A stretch of 10,526 nucleotides of DNA from NCBI GenBank assembly GCA_038244055.1, contig JBBRTW010000246.1, forward strand, positions 1-10,526, given 5' to 3'. Below are positions 1-5,352 of the stretch, in pieces. Within the stretch, counting starts at the first letter, position 1, and every line of letters begins with the position of its first letter. Both the position numbers and the translations under genes were made by a program. This stretch comes from DASPKW01 sp038244055. Lineage in GTDB: Bacteria > Planctomycetota > Phycisphaerae > Tepidisphaerales > Tepidisphaeraceae. Below the pieces are notes generated by a model. It saw only the letters and a list, made by a program, of their open reading frames with translations. It had not been told where the DNA came from and ran no database searches.

Positions 1-686
1 CCTTCCGGGCCGAGCAGCCATTTATGACCATCAGCCGAGAGATAATCGATGTTCATCGCCCGCACATCGATCGGCAGCACGCCCATCGACTGGATCGCAT
101 CGATGGAAAAGAGAATCCCGCGCTCGCGGCAGAGTTTGCCGAGCGCCATCAAATCGTGGCGTTGACCCGATGCGTATTCGACGTGCGAAAGCGCCAACAG
201 CCGCGTGCGCGGATGGGCGCAGGCTTCGATGAGGCGCTCCAGAGGGACGTATCGCGCGCCGGTGTCCGGGCAGGTGATTTCGTCAACGATGATCAACTCC
301 GCGCCGAAGCGCTTGGACACATCCATCCAGGGGTACATGTTGGCCGGGTACTCGACCGATGTGGTGACGATCCGATCACCCGCCTTCCAGTCGATCCCCC
401 CTGCCACGGTGGCGACGCCCTCGGAGGTGTTCTTGACGAAGGCGATCTCCTCGGGCGAGGCGTTGATCAGCTTGGCGGCCGACACGCGCAGCGCATCGAT
501 CTCGCGAAAGAAGCCCGAGGAGATGTAGGCATTGGATTCAAAATGATCGGCGAACCGTCGCAGCGCCTGGCCGGCGCGGCGCGGCAGCGGGCTGACGCCG
601 GCGTGGTTGAAGAAGTCCCATTTGGAGAGAATGGGGAATTCGGAGGGGTTGCCGATGAGATCGGTTATAGATGGAAAAACTGGCAT
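1..686 (-). CDS. Class V PLP-dependent aminotransferase (SufS/CefD-like fold), N-terminal part
   Basis: The minus strand reads from ATG at 686 to the left edge: 228 codons, C-terminus outside the window. An in-frame TAA at 698-696 rules out any earlier start. Class V landmarks are in order: FFNHAG near the N-terminus, a phosphate-binding NTSEGVATVAGG loop, LSHVEYASG (H168), DAIQ (D196, Q199; the Asp contacts the pyridine nitrogen) and DGHKWLLGPEG with the Schiff-base lysine K222. The D-Q-K spacing equals that of E. coli SufS (D200, Q203, K226). Where SufS has its stacking histidine in an EHHAN motif, this protein reads EYPAN (E112-N116), so the histidine is absent. That argues against a true cysteine desulfurase and for the isopenicillin-N-epimerase-like or uncharacterised aminotransferase branch. 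The catalytic-Cys region is beyond the edge, and the substrate is unknown. It is a cytosolic enzyme, transcribed divergently from the ATPase gene. The family call is firm; the specific function is not. Confidence 0.9.
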   Translation of the reverse strand, partial: MPVFPSITDLIGNPSEFPILSKWDFFNHAGVSPLPRRAGQALRRFADHFESNAYISSGFFREIDALRVSAAKLINASPEEIAFVKNTSEGVATVAGGIDWKAGDRIVTTSVEYPANMYPWMDVSKRFGAELIIVDEITCPDTGARYVPLERLIEACAHPRTRLLALSHVEYASGQRHDLMALGKLCRERGILFSIDAIQSMGVLPIDVRAMNIDYLSADGHKWLLGPE

Positions 687-694
687 TTTTGTAA

Positions 695-703
695 TTTATA
701 TCA
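695..703 (-). promoter_or_regulatory. Extended -10 box for the aminotransferase gene
   Basis: Read on the minus strand, 703-695 is TGA followed by TATAAA, a good match to the extended -10 consensus TGnTATAAT. Only eight bases (694-687) separate it from the ATG at 686, so transcription would begin about two bases before the start codon and give an almost leaderless mRNA. No good -35 box is visible at 17 bp, which an extended -10 can tolerate. An alternative start would be the mirror promoter in the inverted repeat at 722-756. Prediction by eye only. Confidence 0.4.
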
Positions 704-721
704 CTTATTTCTGATTACTTC

Positions 722-756
722 CTTGAATATTGAAAGTCGGTCGTTCAATATTCAAG
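722..756. promoter_or_regulatory. Perfect 13-bp inverted repeat over a putative symmetric promoter/operator
   Basis: CTTGAATATTGAA (722-734) and TTCAATATTCAAG (744-756) are perfect inverted copies separated by nine bases that contain GTCGGTCG. On the plus strand the left arm supplies TTGAAT (724-729) and the right arm AATATT (747-752), a -35/-10-like pair 17 bp apart. Initiation would then fall at or next to the ATPase ATG (758). Because the site is symmetric, the same pair exists on the minus strand (-35 at 754-749, -10 at 731-726), pointing toward the aminotransferase. The symmetry and position are seen directly. That it is a dimeric repressor site, or a two-way promoter, is inference. It could also act as an RNA or cruciform hairpin. 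Confidence 0.6.
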
Positions 757-757
757 A

Positions 758-1909
758 ATGTCTGTGCCTCGCACATCTTTGTTGACCACCATTGCAGAGC
801 GATTCGATCAATTTCCTATCGTAACCCTGCTCGGCCCACGGCAGTGTGGCAAAACGACTCTTGCGCATCAATTCGCAAAGAGTGCTGATGCCACGTTTTT
901 CGACCTCGAACGACCCGCCGACCAAGCCAGGCTTGCCCAGCCGATGACAGCCCTTGAGCCACTCACGGGCCTGATCGTCATCGATGAGGCCCAACTTCGT
1001 CCAGACCTATTTCCAATCTTACGCGTTCTGGCCGATCGCCCCAACCACCCGGCCAAATTCCTGCTCCTGGGCAGCGCCGCGCCGGAATTGATACGCGGCT
1101 CTTCCGAAAGCCTCGCGGGTCGCACCGCGCTGATCGACATGGCGGGATTCAGTCTGGACGAAGTGGGCCACGACAACGTTCGTCCGCTCTGGCTACGCGG
1201 CGGATTTCCCCTGTCTTTTCTTGTGCCGAGCGATGCCGACAGCATTCGCTGGCGCGAATACTTCATACAGCTCTTCCTGGAGCGAGATTTGCGCAACTTC
1301 GGCATTCAGGTGCCTCCTGCGACCATGCGGCGATTCTGGACCATGCTCGCCCATTATCACGGCCAGATTTGGAATGGCTCCGAGATCGGCCGCTCGATTG
1401 GCGAGACCCATCCGACGGTCCGCCGACATCTCGACATTCTCACGGGCGCGTTCATGGTCCGCCAGCTTCAACCGTGGTTTGAGAACGTCGGCAAGCGAAC
1501 TGTGAAATCGCCGAAAATGTACATTCGCGACTGCGGGCTGGTACATGCCCTGCTTGGGATTGAAGAGTTTGCCCAGCTCGAATCCCATCCCAAATTTGGC
1601 GCAAGTTGGGAGGGATTCGTCATCGAGCAGTTACTTCGGCTTTCGGGCGACCGGAATGCCTATTTCTGGGCGACTCAGGGGGGCGCGGAACTGGACCTCC
1701 TCCTCATCGCCAAAGGCCGGAAGTGGGGCGTCGAAGTCAAATACGCCGATGCTCCCGCCATGACCCGTTCCATGCACGTTGCGCTGGAAGACCTGAAATT
1801 GGAGCATCTCTGGGTCATCCATCCCGGCAAACATACCTTCCCAATGCACGACAAGGTCACCGCGCTCCCCATTACCGAACTGGCCCAGATTCAAGCCCGA
1901 ATCGCCTGA
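758..1909 (+). CDS. AAA+ ATPase, DUF4143 family, with PD-(D/E)XK-like C-terminal domain
   Basis: This 383-residue protein belongs to the AAA_14/DUF4143 group of P-loop ATPases, abundant in bacteria and archaea but without an established function. Residues 26-34 (GPRQCGKTT) are the Walker A loop with K32; 72-80 (LIVIDEAQL) are Walker B with D76 and E77; 103-122 carry the family's GS...SESLAGR stretch (sensor 1 region). A DUF4143 region follows: a helix around FLERDLRNFGI (173-183), then a winged-helix-like segment (about 205-240, IGRSIGETHPTVRRHLDIL). The C-terminus has GAELDLLL (D313) and VEVKY (E326, K328), spaced like a PD-(D/E)XK nuclease core, with E290 as a possible extra acidic residue. 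An in-frame TGA at 731-733 and the inverted repeat fix ATG 758 as the start. The length is normal and the gene intact. No partner gene is adjacent on this strand; the next gene starts 149 bp downstream. Confidence 0.93.
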   Translation: MSVPRTSLLTTIAERFDQFPIVTLLGPRQCGKTTLAHQFAKSADATFFDLERPADQARLAQPMTALEPLTGLIVIDEAQLRPDLFPILRVLADRPNHPAKFLLLGSAAPELIRGSSESLAGRTALIDMAGFSLDEVGHDNVRPLWLRGGFPLSFLVPSDADSIRWREYFIQLFLERDLRNFGIQVPPATMRRFWTMLAHYHGQIWNGSEIGRSIGETHPTVRRHLDILTGAFMVRQLQPWFENVGKRTVKSPKMYIRDCGLVHALLGIEEFAQLESHPKFGASWEGFVIEQLLRLSGDRNAYFWATQGGAELDLLLIAKGRKWGVEVKYADAPAMTRSMHVALEDLKLEHLWVIHPGKHTFPMHDKVTALPITELAQIQARIA

Positions 1910-1917
1910 ACCCCGGC

Positions 1918-1923
1918 TATAAT
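1918..1923 (+). promoter_or_regulatory. Possible -10 box (TATAAT) upstream of the TPR-peptidase gene
   Basis: A perfect TATAAT lies nine bases after the ATPase stop codon. No convincing -35 is visible 16-18 bp upstream; the nearest partial match, TTCAAG at 1890-1895, is too far away. If used, it would give a leader of about 130 bases before ATG 2059. The rest of the 149-bp gap (1910-2058) shows no gene or repeat that I recognise. Confidence 0.25.
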
Positions 1924-2058
1924 GTCTGCCGGCCGCAACTTCGCTCCCATCGGCGCATCCAAATACTGGCCGGGCGGCCTCTTCTGGATGGGTAGTCTGC
2001 CCGTACCGTGGTCAGTCGCCCTTGGGTCGGTCGTCGTCAGCATTCGGTCAATATCACT

Positions 2059-4629
2059 ATGCGACATAAGCTCATTCTCCTTGCCGCACTGGGACTCGCC
2101 ACGGGATTTACCGCCGGCCGCACGGCGCGGGCGGACGATTTCGTCCGCGAGACCATTCCCGGCAAATGGATCAACCCGCTGGTACCCGAAGACCTCGATA
2201 AGCTCGAATACCCGGCCTATTACAAAGACCTCGACAAGGCCAAGCTCGAATCATTCAACGGGCGCTACAAGCTATCGCTCCTGACTCTGGCGAAGGTCAA
2301 AGATGGAGATCCCATCCAGGTCGCGCTGGTTAAAGGCGCGAGTCTTTCCGCCATTGGCCGAAAAGACGCCGCCATCGCCGCCCTCTCCGAAGCCAAGCCA
2401 TCGCTCGATCCGCAGTGCATGGTTCTCAAGGCCCGCATCCTGGCGGACCTGACCCGCTACGATGAATCGATCGAACTGCTGAACAAGGTCATCGCCGCCA
2501 ACAAGAATTCGGTTCCCGCCCATTACTATCTCGGCGAGGTCAACGAGCGCCGCGGGCGGATGGAGGAGGCGCGGCAGGCCTACAACTTTTTCGAAGCCTA
2601 CGTCGATAAGCTCCACGCCCAGGAGTTCGACAATGCCGAAGAACTCACGCTCATCGGCAAGGGGATCGACCGCTGGGCGACGATCAACACAATCTACAAG
2701 GACCGCGTCGGGTTGAACAACCAGGTGCTGGAGAAGACCTTCCACCAGGTTTTCCTGCGCGTCGATCGCGATTACTGGCCGGCCAAAGTCGCGGCCGCCG
2801 AGTTCAGCCTGGCGCGCGATGACCAGAAAACCGCCGGCGGACTTCTCAAGGCCGCCCTGGAGCAGAATCCCAACGACATCCACAGTCTCTCCATCATCGG
2901 CGCGATCTCGCTGGAGCAGTTCAACTTCGACGCCGCTGAAAAAGCCATCTCCGAAATCCGCAAGGTCGATGCCGAGGCGATTGAGGCCGACCTTCTGGAA
3001 ACGCGCAATCTCCTCCAGCAGCGCCGGCCCAAGGATGCGCATCGGGTCATCGCCCGGGTCGTCTCCCGCCAGCCGAAGAACATCGAAGCGATGGGCCTGC
3101 TGGCGGCAGTCTACGCGCTGCAGCTTAAAGATAAGGAGATGAACGAGGTTCTGGCACGGGTTGAGAAGCTCGACCCCAACAACGCCACCGCCTACTTCGA
3201 AGTGGCCGAGCAGTTGGCGGCCATGCGGCAGTACCCGCGCTCGGCCGAGAAATACGAGGTCGCCATCAAGCGGGCCCCCTGGTGGACCCACGCCCTCAAT
3301 GGCCAGGGCCTGCTCTACACGCAATCTGGGGATGAGGACAAGGCCTTCCAGGTGCTGGAGCGGGCCCGCCTGCTCGATCCTTACAATTACGCCACCACCA
3401 ACTATCTCCGCCTGCTGGACATGTTCCAGAAGTTCGCCCGCAAGGAGACCGATCATTTCGTCGTCGTTTACGATGAGAAAATCGATCCGGTCATCCCGGA
3501 ATATTTCGGCGAATACCTCGAAAGCATCTACAAAGATGTCACCGGCAATTTCAAGCACGAGCCGGCCGTCAAAACGTATATCGAAGTCTTCCCCACGCAC
3601 GATGCCTTCAGCGTCCGCACGACCGGCTCGCCCTGGATCGGCACGGTTGGCGCATCGACTGGCCGGGTGATCGCGATGGTCGCCCCGCGCAAAGGGAAGA
3701 ACACGATGGGCCCCTACAACTGGGCCCAGGTGCTGCGCCACGAGTTCACGCATACCGTCACGCTCTCGGCCACCGACAACCGCATCGCCCACTGGATGAC
3801 CGAAGGGCTGGCCGTCTATGAAGAGCGCGTCCCCCTCCGCTGGGAATGGGTGCCGATGCTCTACAACGCCGTGAAGAAAAAGCAGCTCTTCACGATGGAT
3901 AACCTGACGTGGGGTTTTGTCCGCCCGAAAAAGCCCTCCGATCGACAGCTCGCCTACGCCCAGTCCTACTGGATCTGCAAGTACATCGAGGAATCGGCGG
4001 GACACGGAAAAATGCTGGCCATGCTCGAAGAGTTCCGCAAAGGCCGCGAGCAATCCGATGTCTTCCCCGACATCCTCGGCAAAAGCCTCTCGCAATTTCA
4101 GAAAGACTTCTTCGACTGGACCGAAAAAGAAGTCTCCACCTGGGGCTACGATGAGAAGACCAGCGCCAAATACAAGAAGCTGGCGACCGATGGCGAGGCC
4201 CTCATCAAAGCCCGGCAGTATCCTGAGGCCCTTAAAATCTGGAATGAAATCCTCGAGCTCCGGCCAATGGATGCCCTCCCCCATCAGCGCCTGGCCGGGC
4301 TCTATCTGACCAAGCAGATCAACCAGCCGGCCAAGGCGATCGAACATCTGGTGCGCCTGCACAAGGTCGAGCTGCACGACAACCGCTGGGCCAAGCGCAT
4401 CGCGCGGGTTTATCGCGATATGGACAATCTCACCAAGGCGGTCGAGTACGGCATCCAGTCCGTCTACATCGATCCATACGATGTGGATGCCCACGAACTG
4501 CTGGCCGACCTCTACGCCAAGGCCGGCAATACCGCCGGCGCCGCCAAGGAGAAGCACACGCTGAAAATCCTGGAGGATTACGGCAAGACGGGGACGCCGG
4601 AAGCGGAGAAGGCGACGAACCCGGGGTGA
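2059..4629 (+). CDS. Secreted TPR protein with embedded gluzincin (peptidase MA-like) metallopeptidase domain
   Basis: The protein has 856 residues from ATG 2059. An in-frame GTG at 2008 would add 17 residues ahead of the signal peptide and hide it, so ATG 2059 is preferred. Residues 1-25 are an export signal (positive MRHK, hydrophobic LILLAALGLATG, then ARA before DD). Helical TPR-like repeats fill about 90-460; units such as the one ending LNKVIAANKNSVPAHYYLG are clear. Residues 464-695 resemble the peptidase MA-like family: HEFTH at 561-565 is the HExxH zinc and catalytic motif, and WMTEGLAVYEE (579-589) supplies the gluzincin third ligand, E582. A second TPR block (about 710-835) follows, with IDPYDVDAHELLADLY clear. 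The protein probably acts outside the inner membrane, where the TPRs may present substrates or partners to the protease. Zinc ligands look complete, so it is probably active; the substrate is unknown. A heptad-repeat spacer follows the stop codon. Confidence 0.9.
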   Translation: MRHKLILLAALGLATGFTAGRTARADDFVRETIPGKWINPLVPEDLDKLEYPAYYKDLDKAKLESFNGRYKLSLLTLAKVKDGDPIQVALVKGASLSAIGRKDAAIAALSEAKPSLDPQCMVLKARILADLTRYDESIELLNKVIAANKNSVPAHYYLGEVNERRGRMEEARQAYNFFEAYVDKLHAQEFDNAEELTLIGKGIDRWATINTIYKDRVGLNNQVLEKTFHQVFLRVDRDYWPAKVAAAEFSLARDDQKTAGGLLKAALEQNPNDIHSLSIIGAISLEQFNFDAAEKAISEIRKVDAEAIEADLLETRNLLQQRRPKDAHRVIARVVSRQPKNIEAMGLLAAVYALQLKDKEMNEVLARVEKLDPNNATAYFEVAEQLAAMRQYPRSAEKYEVAIKRAPWWTHALNGQGLLYTQSGDEDKAFQVLERARLLDPYNYATTNYLRLLDMFQKFARKETDHFVVVYDEKIDPVIPEYFGEYLESIYKDVTGNFKHEPAVKTYIEVFPTHDAFSVRTTGSPWIGTVGASTGRVIAMVAPRKGKNTMGPYNWAQVLRHEFTHTVTLSATDNRIAHWMTEGLAVYEERVPLRWEWVPMLYNAVKKKQLFTMDNLTWGFVRPKKPSDRQLAYAQSYWICKYIEESAGHGKMLAMLEEFRKGREQSDVFPDILGKSLSQFQKDFFDWTEKEVSTWGYDEKTSAKYKKLATDGEALIKARQYPEALKIWNEILELRPMDALPHQRLAGLYLTKQINQPAKAIEHLVRLHKVELHDNRWAKRIARVYRDMDNLTKAVEYGIQSVYIDPYDVDAHELLADLYAKAGNTAGAAKEKHTLKILEDYGKTGTPEAEKATNPG

Positions 4630-4642
4630 GGGGGAAGAAGCG

Positions 4643-4747
4643 AGTAGTCAGTAGTCAGTAGTCAGTAGAAAATAGAAAAGTCGGCGGGAATCCTGGGACA
4701 TCTGGCGCATTCCTACTGGATTCTGACTACTGGCTCCTGGCTTCTGA
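4643..4747. repeat. Inverted pair of heptanucleotide tandem arrays
   Basis: Left array (4643-4668): AGTAGTC three times plus AGTAG. Read on the other strand this is (CTACTGA)n. Right array (4713-4747): five heptads in exact register, CTACTGG, ATTCTGA, CTACTGG, CTCCTGG and CTTCTGA, consensus CTNCTGR. The arrays are therefore degenerate versions of one 7-bp unit in opposite orientation, 44 bp apart. The best single stem is AGTAGTCAG against CTGACTACT (4723-4731). This fills most of the 147-bp gap between the TPR-peptidase and mazG-like genes. It could act as a transcript-end hairpin or be slippage-generated spacer DNA. It resembles in style the heptanucleotide STRR repeats known from cyanobacteria, but I do not claim kinship. 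Confidence 0.8.
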
Positions 4748-4764
4748 TCTTCACGTTTCACTGC

Positions 4765-4770
4765 TATAAC
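4765..4770 (+). promoter_or_regulatory. Possible -10 box (TATAAC) immediately before the mazG-like gene
   Basis: TATAAC matches five of six -10 consensus positions and is followed by six bases (GCTCCC) and then ATG 4777. The -35 position at 17 bp reads TTCTGA, a weak match that belongs to the last heptad of the preceding repeat. If used, the transcript would begin at or next to the start codon. No Shine-Dalgarno sequence is present, which fits a leaderless message. Confidence 0.35.
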
Positions 4771-4776
4771 GCTCCC

Positions 4777-5103
4777 ATGAGCGACACTCCCTCCTCCGAC
4801 AGCCCCTCCTCCCCCCAAATCACACTCCACGATTTTCAGCGCCACATCTCTTCCCGCTACGAATCCGTCGATCGCGCCCGCGGATGGGCCAAGACTTTTG
4901 CGTTCTTCATCGAAGAAGTCGGCGAGCTGGCGACCGCTCTGACAACCGAGTCGAAAACGCCCGAGCAGCGCGGCAACCTCGAAGAGGAATTCGCCGATGT
5001 CATCGCCTGGCTTTGCACGCTGGCGAATATCAGCGATGTCGATCTGGCCAGCGCCGTCGCCGCGAAATACCTGGGCAAGAAACGCCCCGAGGGACACAAA
5101 TAG
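4777..5103 (+). CDS. MazG-like nucleotide pyrophosphohydrolase
   Basis: A 108-residue all-alpha NTP-pyrophosphatase of the MazG-like superfamily. The two metal-binding motifs are visible: EEVGE at 46-50 (E46, E47, E50; EExxE) and EEFADVIAWL at 70-79 (E71, D74; ExxD). The conserved tail DLASAVAAKYLGKK follows. Such enzymes hydrolyse nucleoside triphosphates to monophosphate and pyrophosphate, often clearing abnormal nucleotides in the cytosol. The length is that of single-domain family members, not of the two-domain E. coli MazG, so I give no gene symbol. The first 13 residues are Ser/Pro-rich and probably disordered; the fold starts near ITLHDFQ. No toxin-antitoxin partner lies beside it. Degenerate direct repeats (TCACGTTTCAC at 4751 and TCATGTTTCAT at 5122) bracket the gene. 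Confidence 0.88.
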   Translation: MSDTPSSDSPSSPQITLHDFQRHISSRYESVDRARGWAKTFAFFIEEVGELATALTTESKTPEQRGNLEEEFADVIAWLCTLANISDVDLASAVAAKYLGKKRPEGHK

Positions 5104-5121
5104 GCGATCTCCGCAGCCCCG

Positions 5122-5142
5122 TCATGTTTCATTTTTCATGTT
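5122..5142. repeat. Short heptad run after the mazG-like gene
   Basis: Three consecutive 7-bp units, TCATGTT, TCATTTT and TCATGTT (consensus TCATKTT), begin 19 bases after the mazG-like stop codon. They have the same period as the arrays at 4643-4747 and 7412-7513, but I find no inverted partner. The block also resembles the sequence just before the mazG-like start codon (4751-4780). Confidence 0.55.
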
Positions 5143-5180
5143 TTACCGCTCGCCCGCATTGACCCGAATAATTCAGATGA

Positions 5181-5321
5181 ACCACGAAAAACACGAAGGG
5201 CACGAAGAAGACCGGAGAAGAGTAGAATGTAATTTGCGCAACGTGCATTCACCGTTTACCGACCTTTTGACTGTAAGTCCTTCGGCTCATTCCTCTTCGT
5301 GCATTTCGTGTTTTTCGTGGT
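5181..5321. repeat. Inverted pair of nonanucleotide arrays (CACGAARRR), 28-bp arms
   Basis: Left arm 5181-5208 contains CACGAAAAA, CACGAAGGG and CACGAAGAA as consecutive 9-mers. Right arm 5294-5321 is its reverse complement with two mismatches in 28 bases. The 85-bp loop between them contains no recognisable gene; TTGACT at 5267-5272 looks like a -35 but has no matching -10. CACGAAG-type repeats of this style are common dispersed elements in planctomycete-like and related genomes (from memory). The right arm is open in one frame (reading HFVFFVVN), which artificially extends the following gene upstream to 5299. Most of the 249-bp gap 5104-5352 is this element plus the heptad run at 5122. Confidence 0.85.
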
Positions 5322-5352
5322 GAATAATCTGGATCAAAACTGTCCGCCTCCC

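Noticed and set aside
24..785. 253-codon plus-strand frame over the aminotransferase
   Set aside because: Composition and position show it is the shadow of the minus-strand gene, whose PLP motifs are unmistakable.
2008..2058. Upstream GTG start for the TPR-peptidase
   Set aside because: It places 17 mostly polar residues before a complete signal peptide. ATG 2059 gives a normal export signal.
1922..2284. 120-codon frame starting inside the TATAAT box
   Set aside because: It overlaps the signal-peptide region of the TPR-peptidase in another frame and shows Ser/Arg/Pro shadow composition.
2272..4557. 761-codon open frame antisense to the TPR-peptidase gene
   Set aside because: It mirrors a GC-rich coding frame, has no signal peptide or recognisable motif, and the sense strand encodes a clear family. 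Long antisense frames are expected at this base composition.
758..5103. Toxin-antitoxin or defence system formed by the ATPase and the mazG-like gene
   Set aside because: The genes are about 2.9 kb apart with a secreted protease between them, and no antitoxin, methylase or nuclease partner is present. Nothing links them beyond loose guilt by family.
5166..5328. GAATAAT at 5166-5172 and 5322-5328 as a target-site duplication around a MITE-like element
   Set aside because: GAATAATTC is nearly palindromic, so the copies fit equally well as extensions of the inverted arms, and they lie at unequal distances from the arms.
5299..5352. Upstream ATG start for the TMTC-like gene
   Set aside because: The extra 18 residues are mostly a translation of the CACGAA repeat arm. 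ATG 5353 gives a normal basic N-terminus.
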